Shown: positions 7,966 through 16,254, counted from the first letter of the stretch. The stretch: 40,764 bases of DNA from Dorea sp. (GCA_022769185.1 JALEKG010000050.1:1-40764); one strand, 5' to 3'. The notes: generated from the letters alone by a model not told the origin. Translations and numbers: made by a program.

Positions 7966-9321
7966 CTACATATTGCGCAAAACTTTTTTCATGTTAATTA
8001 TAAATAAAATACTTGTTGTAATTACAGATATGATATCTGCAATCGGTTCTGCCCTGTAGATTCCCATTACTCCCATGAATTTTGGAAGAATGATTGCAAG
8101 AGGAATTAATAATATGATTTTCCTTAAAAGTGCAATAAATAATGAAACTTTTGCCTGTCCAAGCGCCAGGAACGTAGACTGACATGCCGACTGAATACCA
8201 AAAATCGTAATTCCGAGGAAATAAACAGGCATTACCTGACAGGTCAGTTCTACTAATTCTTCATTGTTCGTAAAAATAGAAGCATAGATCTCCGGTTTTC
8301 CAATTGCGATTCCAGCCAGAACCAGAGTTCCGATCAGACAGCTCACTACCAAGCGGCTAAACGCACCTTTCACTCTTTCTTTATTTCCCGCACCATAATT
8401 ATAACTGATAATCGGCTGCACTCCCTGCGTAATGCCCTGAATTGGTATGACAATCAGCTGCATAATACTCATCATAATCGACATTGTACCTACATAGAGA
8501 TCGCCTCCGTACTTTTGAAGACCTGTATTTAAAGTAATGGTTACAAGACTTTCCGTACTCTGCATAATAAACGGGGATATGCCAAGTCCTGATATCATCT
8601 TCACTACATCTTTTTTTAATCGGATATTTTTAAATTTTAAACGTATGACACTTTTTTCCGACATCAGGAAATGGACTACCCACACTGCACTGATTGCCTG
8701 AGAAATGATGGTCGCAAGTGCCGCTCCTTTGACTCCCATCCCCAGAACAAATATAAAAAACGGATCCAGACAAATATTAACTACAGCACCTATCAATACA
8801 GAAAACATAGCAATTCTTGCCTCACCCTGTCCACTGATAAATGCATTAAGTCCCAAAGCTGTCTGTACAAATATCGTACCGATCAAGTAAATTCCTATGT
8901 AATCTCTGGCATATGTAATCGTGATATCACTTGCACCGAACGCATACAAAATCGGTGTTTTAAAAGCAGAAAAACCAATGGTCAGTACAATTGCAAAAAG
9001 AATCAGCAAGCCCGCCGAATTGCCAAGAATCTCTTCTGCCTTATCTCGCCGCTGTTTTCCCAGCTGAATCGAAGCCAGCGGGGCTCCACCCATTCCTGCA
9101 AAAGCACTGAACGCCGAGATTAGTGTAATAATAGGGAATGTAACACCGACACCCGTCAATGCAACATCCCCATACCCATGAATATGTCCGATGTAGATTC
9201 TGTCTACAATATTATACAATACATTAATCAACTGAGCCGCAACTGCCGGTAAGGCCATAGACAACATTAACTTCCCCAGCGGCGCACTGCCCAGTTTTTC
9301 ATCTTTATTACTTGTTCCCAT
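7966..9321 (-). CDS. MATE family efflux transporter
   Basis: Multidrug and toxic-compound extrusion family antiporter, 451 residues and about twelve helices; it exports cationic compounds using Na+ or H+. Typical segments are KLMLSMALPAVAAQLINVLYNIVDRIYIGH at the start, GQGEARIAMFSVLIGAVVNICLDP in the middle and QGITQGVQPIISYNYGA at the second repeat. The ATG at 9321 was chosen because AAAGAGGG stands seven bases before it. A more upstream ATG at 9360 lies inside the promoter. The organisation resembles the Clostridial/Vibrio NorM-DinF group. A second MATE gene (29486-30829) occurs in the window. Confidence 0.92.
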   Translation of the reverse strand: MGTSNKDEKLGSAPLGKLMLSMALPAVAAQLINVLYNIVDRIYIGHIHGYGDVALTGVGVTFPIITLISAFSAFAGMGGAPLASIQLGKQRRDKAEEILGNSAGLLILFAIVLTIGFSAFKTPILYAFGASDITITYARDYIGIYLIGTIFVQTALGLNAFISGQGEARIAMFSVLIGAVVNICLDPFFIFVLGMGVKGAALATIISQAISAVWVVHFLMSEKSVIRLKFKNIRLKKDVVKMISGLGISPFIMQSTESLVTITLNTGLQKYGGDLYVGTMSIMMSIMQLIVIPIQGITQGVQPIISYNYGAGNKERVKGAFSRLVVSCLIGTLVLAGIAIGKPEIYASIFTNNEELVELTCQVMPVYFLGITIFGIQSACQSTFLALGQAKVSLFIALLRKIILLIPLAIILPKFMGVMGIYRAEPIADIISVITTSILFIINMKKVLRNM

Positions 9322-9350
9322 TCTATATCCCTCTTTTTGCGTTTCTTTTG

Positions 9351-9379
9351 ATTGTACCACATCGGCCCATTTCTGTCCA
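9351..9379 (-). promoter_or_regulatory. Promoter of the MATE-degV unit
   Basis: TGGACA (9379-9374), a 17-base spacer and TACAAT (9356-9351) on the minus strand, each one base off consensus. It lies between the GerA-type gene and the MATE gene, and fixes the MATE start downstream at 9321. Confidence 0.65.
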
Positions 9380-9388
9380 TTTTCACTA

Positions 9389-10774
9389 TCAGTTCAATTT
9401 AACATTCAGATAACTTCTGCCAGATAAAGTTTTGTTAAAGCAAATGCTGCAGATGATCAGAATACTTCCCGCCACAAATCCAATCCAATTAAATAAGGCC
9501 GTAAGAACCAAAAGTGCCAGCCGCATAAATTTCAATGCATATCCCAGTTCAAAATTGGGCTGTGTATAATTTGCCACTGCTACAAATGCCATGTAAAGCA
9601 TTACTTCACTATTAAACCATCCGGATGCTACTGAAAATTCTCCCATAACCAGACCTGCAATTACACTGAGCGGTGTACTCAGCATACTTGGCGTATTCAG
9701 TGCGGCAAGACGCAATCCGTCGATTGCCACTTCCAGTAAAAGCAGCTGCCAGATCAAAGGAATATTCACCGTATCTTTTACGGCAACAAACGCAAACACT
9801 TCTGGCAGCCAGTTCAGATTCTGCATAAAGAGCAAGAATACTGGCGTCAGAAAAATAGTCATAAGATTGATCAGGCTCCTGGATATCTTAAGATAGATAC
9901 TTGTCAATGTGGGAAAATAGTAATCATTGGCTTCTTCAATCATATCGTAAATGGATGTGGGAAGTATCATAGCAGACGGAGAATTGTCTACCAGAATCAC
10001 CACTTTTCCTTCCAAGAGACACGCAGCTGCTGTATCTGGACGCTCTGTAAATTTGAACTTTGGGAATGGATTATACCATTTCCTCTTAAACAGGCATTCT
10101 GCCAGGCTTTGCTGATTCATCCGCAGATCATCCGTCTGGATACTCTGAATTCGATTGGACACATTCGTAAGAAGCTCCTGGTCCACCCGGTCACTCATAT
10201 AACAAACCGCCACATCTGTGCGTGAACTATCTCCTACCTCCATCATTTCCATTACCAGATTCGGATTACGGATTCTTCTTCTCATCAAAGCAGTATTAAA
10301 AACAATTGTCTCTACGAATCCATCCCTGGATCCTCTCAATGACTTATCTTTATCCGGCTCTTCTACACTTCTGGCCGGATAAGTCCTACAGTCAATCGCA
10401 ATACAGGACTCATATCCATCTATAAAAAGGCAGGTAACGCCAGATAGCAGATTTTTAAACACCTGGTCAAAATCTCCCAAAATATCCACTTCCACATAAG
10501 GAATGCATTCTCTGGAAAACTGTGTCGCATCCGCAGGCATATTATTTTCCTCCACCTTTAACAGCGAATCCATAATCTTAAGCATTGTCTCATCTTTAGT
10601 AAAACCGTCAATAAAATAAAAAGAAGACATTCTGCCTCCAATCACAATGTCTCTTTGAATCATATCAAAACTCTGCCTCAGCGGGAGCACCTGCTTCATA
10701 TATGCGGCGTTTTCCTCCCGTGAGGCAGTTATCTTTTTCGTTTTCTGGTCATCCCCTGATTTCATGTCAGCCAT
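9389..10774 (-). CDS. Spore germination protein, GerA/SpoVAF family
   Basis: Member of the GerA (A-subunit)/SpoVAF family, membrane proteins of the spore inner membrane that take part in nutrient germination or in the SpoVA dipicolinate channel. About 290 soluble N-terminal residues (SFDMIQRDIVIGGRMSSFYFIDGF; IDGYESCIAIDCRTYPARSVEEP) are followed by the family motif ILVDNSPSAMILPTSIYDM and then four or five membrane helices. It ends shortly after FNKTLSGRSYL. Start: the ATG at 10774 has GGGAG five bases before it; an alternative ATG lies at 10786. No B or C subunit gene and no spoVA genes are adjacent, so it is an orphan here. SpoVAF-like is favoured because it stands alone, but sequence reading cannot separate the two. 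Confidence 0.85.
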   Translation of the reverse strand: MADMKSGDDQKTKKITASREENAAYMKQVLPLRQSFDMIQRDIVIGGRMSSFYFIDGFTKDETMLKIMDSLLKVEENNMPADATQFSRECIPYVEVDILGDFDQVFKNLLSGVTCLFIDGYESCIAIDCRTYPARSVEEPDKDKSLRGSRDGFVETIVFNTALMRRRIRNPNLVMEMMEVGDSSRTDVAVCYMSDRVDQELLTNVSNRIQSIQTDDLRMNQQSLAECLFKRKWYNPFPKFKFTERPDTAAACLLEGKVVILVDNSPSAMILPTSIYDMIEEANDYYFPTLTSIYLKISRSLINLMTIFLTPVFLLFMQNLNWLPEVFAFVAVKDTVNIPLIWQLLLLEVAIDGLRLAALNTPSMLSTPLSVIAGLVMGEFSVASGWFNSEVMLYMAFVAVANYTQPNFELGYALKFMRLALLVLTALFNWIGFVAGSILIICSICFNKTLSGRSYLNVKLN

Positions 10775-10842
10775 CTCGTCTCCCATCTTCTATGATGCTT
10801 CTTATGAGACATAGGATATCCGAAAATCTAGATATTATGCAT

Positions 10843-10857
10843 GAAATCCTTGATTTC
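10843..10857. repeat. Inverted repeat upstream of the GerA-type gene
   Basis: GAAATC-CTT-GATTTC, a perfect 6-bp inverted repeat with a 3-base centre in the 106-base gap between the AGCS stop and the germination gene. It could be an operator. A CATAATA stretch (minus strand 10839-10833) next to it resembles a sigma-G -10 box, but no matching -35 is found. Confidence 0.3.
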
Positions 10858-10880
10858 TACTTTAACATAGTGCCATATCT

Positions 10881-12266
10881 TTAATCTTTGATGACCGGGA
10901 TCGGTGTGTCGTCAATCGCGTCAAGATTATTGATATACTTCTTTGTATCCCGAACCATCAGATTCGACAATAACAATACTGCCACCAGGTTCGGAATTGC
11001 CATCAGTGCATTTAATGTATCCGCGATCAGCCATACCAGATCTAATGCTACGATCGGGGCAATTGCTGCTACTACAACATAAAGAATACGGTACGGGATC
11101 AGACCTTTCTTTCCGATTACGTATTCAATACACCGCTCACCATAGTAGGCCCATCCAAGAACGGTCGAATACGCAAAACAAATAATTCCAAGTGTCAGAA
11201 TAATCGGTCCGATTACCGGAATCTGACCAAATGCGAGGGACGTCAATTGTCCGCCATTATCAACAGAATCTGCGTTGATACTTGGATTCTTCATAATTGT
11301 TGTTACAAGAACAAGACCTGTCATCAGACATACTACAACCGTATCCCAGAACGTACCTGTAGAGGATACCAGTGCCTGACGGACCGGATTCCTCGTCTGG
11401 GCAGCCGCTGCCGCGATCGGGGCAGAACCAAGACCAGACTCATTGGAGAAAAGCCCCCTTGCAACTCCATAACGAATTGCCATCTGAATTCCAGCGCCGA
11501 CCAGACCGCCTGCCGCTGCGCCTTTGGTAAATGCCAGCTTGCAGATCACACAGATTGCCGGAATAATGTAATCATAATTCATACATAAAATAATAATACA
11601 TCCGATCACATAGAAAGCAGCCATAAAAGGAACCAGCTTCTCACATACACCTGCAATTGCTTTAATACCACCAAAGATAACAATTGCTGTAAGAACTGCA
11701 ATGACAATCCCAACAATCACCGGCGGAATATTAAAATTAGTTTTACATACTTCAGCAATGGAATTTACCTGCGTCGCACATCCGATTCCAAAAGAAGCGA
11801 GTCCCGCAAAGAGCGCAAACAGCATTCCGAGCCATTTCATATTCAGGCCTCTTTCCAATGCATACATTGCACCCCCCTGCATACGTCCATCTTCCGTTTT
11901 TACTCTGTACTTTACTGCAATATAAGATTCGGCATATTTAGTAGCCATTCCAAACACACCTGTCAGCCAGCACCATAATACTGCACCTGGTCCTCCAAGA
12001 GCAATCGCTGTTCCAACACCAACGATATTTCCTGTACCGATGGTCGCCGCAAGAGCCGTTGTCAATGCTCCAAACTGTGATACTTCACCTTCTGCATCCG
12101 GATCTTTCGAAATAGATAATTTTATACCTTTTGTAATCGTATATTTCTGAATAAACCCGGTACGAAATGTCAAAAACAAATGGGTTCCCAATAACAGGAT
12201 GATCATTGGCCATCCCCATACAACACCGTTAATTGCATTTACTACATTATTAATAGTATCCAGCAT
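10881..12266 (-). CDS. Na+/alanine (glycine) symporter, AGCS family
   Basis: Alanine or glycine:cation symporter, 461 residues with about eleven helices. Diagnostic segments are GPGAVLWCWLTGVFGMATKYAE and RYGVARGLFSNESGLGSAPIAAAAA, the AGCS signature, plus GWAYYGERCIEY near the C-terminus. It brings in L-Ala or Gly (sometimes Gln) with Na+. ATG at 12266 follows AAGGGGGAAG. It lies 63 bases downstream of the recombinase-like gene on the same strand with no obvious terminator between, so they may be co-transcribed. A paralogue with the same signature (23659-25089) has a different leader. Confidence 0.93.
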   Translation of the reverse strand: MLDTINNVVNAINGVVWGWPMIILLLGTHLFLTFRTGFIQKYTITKGIKLSISKDPDAEGEVSQFGALTTALAATIGTGNIVGVGTAIALGGPGAVLWCWLTGVFGMATKYAESYIAVKYRVKTEDGRMQGGAMYALERGLNMKWLGMLFALFAGLASFGIGCATQVNSIAEVCKTNFNIPPVIVGIVIAVLTAIVIFGGIKAIAGVCEKLVPFMAAFYVIGCIIILCMNYDYIIPAICVICKLAFTKGAAAGGLVGAGIQMAIRYGVARGLFSNESGLGSAPIAAAAAQTRNPVRQALVSSTGTFWDTVVVCLMTGLVLVTTIMKNPSINADSVDNGGQLTSLAFGQIPVIGPIILTLGIICFAYSTVLGWAYYGERCIEYVIGKKGLIPYRILYVVVAAIAPIVALDLVWLIADTLNALMAIPNLVAVLLLSNLMVRDTKKYINNLDAIDDTPIPVIKD

Positions 12267-12329
12267 AAACTTCCCCCTTTTCTCACTCTTTTTGCTTTGT
12301 ACATGCTCATAGTTACATGTTTGACGTAA

Positions 12330-13253
12330 TCAACGCATTCCCGGAGGTTCAACTTTTAATTTCACAAGATCATTCGCCTGTTGCTGCAGTTGTTCCTGAT
12401 ATACAAGATTACGGTAGCGTTTGATCTGAAGTTTTGTCGTCCCCATCTGGCTTGCCACCTGTTCCTGCGATGCTCCATAGGCAAACAGAGTAACCGCACA
12501 GCTGTTCCGTACACTTTGCGCACTATAATGAGGAAGACCAGCTTTTTCTTCATATTTTCTCATCATACGGCTGATATACATAGGATTGAGCTGGTTTCCT
12601 CGCTGATTGCAGAACAGATACGGCTGATGCGCCATTTTGCTGTTCTTACTTCTTTCTTCCAGATATTCCTCTAATACATCGCAGGCATCCTCTGGAATAA
12701 AACACAAATTTTTCCTTCCCCGGATCTGTGCATATGTCCCATTCTCATATATTGCCAGATCTTCCACTTGCAGATTGGAAAGTTCCGTCGAAGAAAGTCC
12801 TGCCCGAAAAAGCATTACCAAAATACAGTATTCCATCAAGTTATCTTCTGCAACTTTTAACAGCTCATCAATCTGCCGTACTGGCACAGCCTTTGCAAAT
12901 TTTTCCTGCTTTGCTACCTGCTTAAGATACGGATAATAATAATCCCTGTACCCCTCATCAACCCCATATCTTTGGCAATTCTCACACACATACTCAGCAA
13001 AAGAATGCAGCTCCCGGAATTTCTTGGCCATTGTCCCGGGTTTCAGATTCTCTTGTTCTACTTTATGTGAAAGAATTTCAAAATATTCCTTCACTTCTTC
13101 TTCACGTATCTCCAGAAAGTCCTTCTGAAAATACTCCATAATCTCTACAATGTCCGCCTGATAAGATGCCGCCGTCATATGACTTCTAAAATGTGCTGTA
13201 AAATCCGGCCAGATTAATTGACAAATGCAATTCGAAGCATAGATACTGTTCAT
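12330..13253 (-). CDS. Tyrosine-recombinase-fold protein with degenerate active site
   Basis: The 307-residue protein has the two-domain architecture of XerC/D-like recombinases: a SAM-like core-binding domain (about 15-115) and a catalytic-fold domain (about 125-290). The expected first arginine is Ser154 (RAGLSSTELSNL instead of ..GLRxSEL). The HxLRH box reads SAQSVRN, keeping only Arg249, and the later GH pair is Gly271-Thr272. Arg249 and the nucleophile position Tyr280 (IKRYRNL) remain. Strand transfer is therefore doubtful; it could be a DNA-binding regulator derived from a recombinase. ATG at 13253 follows AGGAGG. There are no excisionase, phage or transposon genes nearby. It sits between a methionine gene and an AGCS symporter. 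Confidence 0.8.
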   Translation of the reverse strand: MNSIYASNCICQLIWPDFTAHFRSHMTAASYQADIVEIMEYFQKDFLEIREEEVKEYFEILSHKVEQENLKPGTMAKKFRELHSFAEYVCENCQRYGVDEGYRDYYYPYLKQVAKQEKFAKAVPVRQIDELLKVAEDNLMEYCILVMLFRAGLSSTELSNLQVEDLAIYENGTYAQIRGRKNLCFIPEDACDVLEEYLEERSKNSKMAHQPYLFCNQRGNQLNPMYISRMMRKYEEKAGLPHYSAQSVRNSCAVTLFAYGASQEQVASQMGTTKLQIKRYRNLVYQEQLQQQANDLVKLKVEPPGMR

Positions 13254-13280
13254 TTTCCGCCCTCCTGCTTGTCTGTTATT

Positions 13281-13296
13281 GTCCGCGAGAGCGGAC
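13281..13296 (-). repeat. GC-rich inverted repeat in the recombinase-like gene leader
   Basis: GTCCGC-GAGA-GCGGAC, a perfect 6-bp GC-rich inverted repeat in a very AT-rich stretch, 28 bases before the ATG of the recombinase-like gene. It would form a hairpin in the transcript or a dyad operator; no U-run follows, so it is not a terminator. Confidence 0.5.
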
Positions 13297-13307
13297 CAAA
13301 CCGATAA

Positions 13308-13337
13308 ATGTTAATAGTATATTTCATACTATAACAT
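13308..13337. repeat. 30-bp palindrome at the recombinase-like gene promoter
   Basis: Arms ATGTTAATAGTAT (13308-13320) and ATACTATAACAT (13326-13337) flank ATTTC; the arms are reverse complements except for one inserted A. The layout (two arms of about 12 bp around a 5-base centre) looks like a tyrosine-recombinase core site or a dimer operator. A TGT-TATAGT extended -10 on the minus strand (hexamer 13332-13327) lies inside it, so binding would affect transcription of the gene. Confidence 0.55.
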
Positions 13338-13344
13338 ATATGAG

Positions 13345-13382
13345 ATTAAAAAGAAAGGAATTTTAAGATTAAGATTCCCTTC
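13345..13382 (-). terminator. Terminator after metA
   Basis: GAAGGGAAT pairs with ATTCCTTTC (9 bp, one G-U) around a 12-base loop and is followed by TTTTTAATC on the minus strand. It separates metA from the recombinase-like gene. Confidence 0.65.
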
Positions 13383-13446
13383 CATTGGTGCTCCTGACGA
13401 TAAATCTTCAGGTCTTTTCTCTTGATTTATGTACTACAGATGCCTC

Positions 13447-14367
13447 TTAAAACGGTGTTCCCATCAGGTCATACGGAGTTACCTGATATACGTAATAATT
13501 CAGCCAGTTCGTATACAGATTATTCGCAGTTGCTCTCCATGTAAGAAGCGGCTTGTTCTCAGGATTATCATCTTTATAATAATTCTTAGGTATATCAATT
13601 GGCAGTCCTTTTCCAAGGTCTCTCTTATACTCTCCATCCAGTGTCACTCTGTCATATTCCGGATGCCCCATCACAAAGATCTGTCTTCCATCCTGTGCCA
13701 TCGCAAGGAACAATCCTGCTTCATCAGATTCTGCCAATACCGTCAATCGCCCATCGGCACGAATCTTATCCATCGGCACTTCGGTGTGTCTGGAATGTGG
13801 TGCCAGAAATACATCATCAAATCCTCTGACAAGAGGGATCTTACGGTTCAGCACTTTATGCCAGAATACGCCAAACACCTTTTTATCCATCTGCACCTTA
13901 TCAATTCCATAATGATAATAGATTCCTGCCTGCGCTCCCCAACACAGATGAAGGGTAGACGTTACATTCTTTTTGGTCCACTCCATAATCTCTGTCAGCT
14001 CATCCCAGTAATCAACTTCTTCAAACGGGATCTGTTCTACCGGTGCACCAGTAATAATAAATCCGTCAAATTTCTGATCCTTAATCTCATCAAATTTCTG
14101 GTAAAATTTATTCAGATGACTCATAGAGGTATTTTTTGCCTGATGGCTTGATACCATAACAAAAGTTACATCCACTTGAAGCGGTGTATTAGACAAAGAT
14201 CTTAAGATCTGAAGTTCTGTATCTTCTTTGAGTGGCATCAGATTCAAAAGACCAATCTTAATTGGACGGATATCCTGATGTGTCGCACGATGTTCGTCCA
14301 TAACAAATATATTTTCACTTTCCAAGATCTCTTTTACCGGAAGATCATTCTGTACTCTGATTGGCAT
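13447..14367 (-). CDS. metA: Homoserine O-acetyltransferase (MetA type)
   Basis: Activates homoserine for methionine synthesis by acylating its hydroxyl. The glutamine-amidotransferase-like fold of MetA is clear across 306 residues: PIRVQNDLP start, catalytic Cys142 (HLCWGAQAG) and the His235/Glu237 pair (VMGHPEYD). Residue 111 is Glu (TGAPVEQI). In characterised MetA proteins Glu at this position goes with acetyl-CoA use and Gly with succinyl-CoA use, so acetylation is predicted despite the common name homoserine O-succinyltransferase. ATG at 14367 is four bases after the AI-2E-family stop, so the two genes share a transcript. No SAM riboswitch is seen directly upstream. Confidence 0.95.
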   Translation of the reverse strand: MPIRVQNDLPVKEILESENIFVMDEHRATHQDIRPIKIGLLNLMPLKEDTELQILRSLSNTPLQVDVTFVMVSSHQAKNTSMSHLNKFYQKFDEIKDQKFDGFIITGAPVEQIPFEEVDYWDELTEIMEWTKKNVTSTLHLCWGAQAGIYYHYGIDKVQMDKKVFGVFWHKVLNRKIPLVRGFDDVFLAPHSRHTEVPMDKIRADGRLTVLAESDEAGLFLAMAQDGRQIFVMGHPEYDRVTLDGEYKRDLGKGLPIDIPKNYYKDDNPENKPLLTWRATANNLYTNWLNYYVYQVTPYDLMGTPF

Positions 14368-14370
14368 ATT

Positions 14371-15777
14371 TTATTCCCCTTTTTCGTTATTTTCTTTCTG
14401 TTCTTCCACCGCAGTTTTGGGATGTGCATAATCATCACATCTGACCTGTGACTTCGAATGAACATATTTTCCGTTATTGTCCACATAACTCATAGTATCA
14501 TAATACTCCGAGTCAGTCGGAAGCTTCTTTCTCTCCAGCCAGTTATTCAAAAGCAGCTCTACAATATAATAAATCACTGCAAACGTCGGAACCCCCAGTA
14601 ACATACCGATAAAACCAAACAAACCGCCGCCGAGGAGAATCGCAACAATTACCCAGAATGCTGACAGACCAGTGGAATTTCCCAAAATCTTTGGTCCCAG
14701 GATATTTCCATCAAACTGTTGCAGGATCAATATAAATATAATGAAATAAATTCCCTTTATCGGATCTGATAATATGATCAGGATTGCACTCGGAATGGCC
14801 CCAATATATGGTCCGAAGAATGGAATCACATTCGTAACTCCTACAATAACACTGACCAGAAGTGTATATGGCATATTCATGATAGAAAGTGCAAAAAAAC
14901 ATAATACTCCAATAATTGCCGAATCCAGCATCTTCCCAATAATAAAATCACCAAAAATCTCACTCGTCTTTATCGCAAGATGTAATACAATATTAGAATG
15001 TTCGGGCGAAAGCATTGCATAAATAGCTTTCTTTCCCTGACAGGCAAACTTTTCTTTTCCGAAAAGGATGTAAATTGATATAATGATCCCAATCAGGGCA
15101 TTCACCAGTTCTCCGACCAGATTAATAAGCCCGACAGTGAGCTGTGACATCACTTCATTGATCATATCCATAAAATCTGTACGAAGCCAGTTCTGGAAAG
15201 TTGCACTTCCCTCTTTAAAAGCGTCTTTTAAAAGTGCCGTCATGGCAGAATCACCCAACTTCACTTCGCTAAATCTGTCCACCAGATCATTTAATTGTCC
15301 TGGTAATGTAAAGATCAGATTACGGATACTGGAATATAATTCCGGGAGCAAAAGATTACATAGTGCAACGACTAACATGATCATCAGAACCAATGCCAAA
15401 AAAATACCGGCTCCTCTTGAAAGAGCTTTCGCTCTTTCCTGATTTTTCATATTCTTCTGCAGAACTGGTAATAAATACTTATCCACAGTCTTTACAATTG
15501 GATTCAACAGGTATGCAATCACGCATCCATAAACTACAGGCTTCAATACACCTAATACCATGGATATTCCTCTGGAAATATCCTCAATCCGCAACATTGC
15601 AAAATAAATTAAAATACAGACAAAAACCACCAGAAAAAAAGTCATCCCTCGGTTAAACTTCTGCCGAAGTTTTGACGGACCCTTCTGCCCAATTTTAGGA
15701 GCATTTGTAAGATATGTATTTTCGTCCGTTTTTTCTTTTTTCACCTTATCATCTTCTTTCTTATTCCCAATATCCAT
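14371..15777 (-). CDS. AI-2E family transporter (PerM/UPF0118)
   Basis: Polytopic membrane protein of the AI-2E transporter family, 468 residues with seven or eight helices. A charged N-terminal tail of about 50 residues precedes the first helix. The C-terminal half carries the family pattern GVTNVIPFFGPYIGAIPSAI and LGPKILGNSTGLSAFWVIVAILLGG. Characterised relatives export AI-2 or act as Na+/H+ antiporters, so substrate is open. The ATG at 15777 was chosen because GGAGG stands just before it; an ATG at 15804 is inside the promoter. It is coupled to metA, a link that would fit methyl-cycle metabolites but is only suggestive. Confidence 0.88.
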   Translation of the reverse strand: MDIGNKKEDDKVKKEKTDENTYLTNAPKIGQKGPSKLRQKFNRGMTFFLVVFVCILIYFAMLRIEDISRGISMVLGVLKPVVYGCVIAYLLNPIVKTVDKYLLPVLQKNMKNQERAKALSRGAGIFLALVLMIMLVVALCNLLLPELYSSIRNLIFTLPGQLNDLVDRFSEVKLGDSAMTALLKDAFKEGSATFQNWLRTDFMDMINEVMSQLTVGLINLVGELVNALIGIIISIYILFGKEKFACQGKKAIYAMLSPEHSNIVLHLAIKTSEIFGDFIIGKMLDSAIIGVLCFFALSIMNMPYTLLVSVIVGVTNVIPFFGPYIGAIPSAILIILSDPIKGIYFIIFILILQQFDGNILGPKILGNSTGLSAFWVIVAILLGGGLFGFIGMLLGVPTFAVIYYIVELLLNNWLERKKLPTDSEYYDTMSYVDNNGKYVHSKSQVRCDDYAHPKTAVEEQKENNEKGE

Positions 15778-15808
15778 GCAGCCTCCAGCGTTTCGCATAG
15801 ACAAAATT

Positions 15809-15837
15809 ATTATACTATTCTAACAGACCCTCGTCAA
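15809..15837 (-). promoter_or_regulatory. Promoter of the AI-2E-family gene and metA
   Basis: TTGACG (15837-15832), a 17-base spacer and a perfect TATAAT (15814-15809) on the minus strand. Confidence 0.75.
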
Positions 15838-15852
15838 CCATGCAGGAAAATT

Positions 15853-15882
15853 AAAAACGACAGGGAAATCCCCTGCCGTCTT
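15853..15882 (-). terminator. Terminator after the DUF1540 gene
   Basis: GACGGCAGGG pairs with CCCTGTCGTT across a 5-base loop on the minus strand and is followed by TTTAATTTT. It lies just beyond the DUF1540 stop. Confidence 0.8.
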
Positions 15883-15894
15883 CCTTTTTCCACT

Positions 15895-16218
15895 TTAGCT
15901 TCCACATTTAAATGTGGCACATTCTGTCTGTTCGCACTGACATGCATGACTTCCTTCCACACTGATTTTACCTGCATGGCATTTACATTCATTATTATAC
16001 ATACAATCGGTTGCCTTGCAATCAATGTCACTGCGCGGAGAAGCTTCCGTCCCGGTCACATCTGTATAAGAAGAACCATTTTTCCGTTCTTCAAAACTGT
16101 CACAACAGGTTTCTTCCGAACGCTTTGCGGAATTTCCTCCAACAACAATACTATCCAGATTACAATAAAAATTCTGATTATGTGTACATGTCTGTACGGT
16201 ACATTTTAGTTCTGGCAT
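15895..16218 (-). CDS. Cysteine-rich protein with two DUF1540 repeats
   Basis: A 107-residue protein made of two DUF1540 modules. Repeat 1 (about 4-43) has LKCTVQTC..N..FYCNL..I.VGG and EETCCDSF; repeat 2 (about 66-105) has IDCKATDC..N.ECKCHAGKISVEG and QTECATF. The regularly spaced cysteines suggest metal binding; the function of the family is not known to me. ATG at 16218 is preceded by AGGAGGTAGGG. It is a single-gene unit with its own terminator. Its promoter resembles the forespore sigma-G/sigma-F type rather than sigma-A, which would point to expression during sporulation. That inference depends on the promoter reading alone. Confidence 0.85.
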   Translation of the reverse strand: MPELKCTVQTCTHNQNFYCNLDSIVVGGNSAKRSEETCCDSFEERKNGSSYTDVTGTEASPRSDIDCKATDCMYNNECKCHAGKISVEGSHACQCEQTECATFKCGS

Positions 16219-16254
16219 AATAAACCCTACCTCCTGTTTTCTGATATCACGATT

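Noticed and set aside
9322-9360. Longer N-terminus for the first MATE protein
   Set aside because: The upstream ATG lies between the -10 and the ribosome binding site of a good promoter, so it would hardly be transcribed with room for initiation.
10787-10880. Sigma-G promoter for the GerA-type gene
   Set aside because: A CATAATA -10-like box is present at 10839-10833 on the minus strand, but no GAATA-like -35 stands 17-18 bases upstream.
12330-13253. Integrase-like gene as a sign of a prophage or integrative element
   Set aside because: No other phage, conjugation or excision genes, no flanking direct repeats, and the catalytic residues are mostly missing; neighbours are core metabolic and transport genes.
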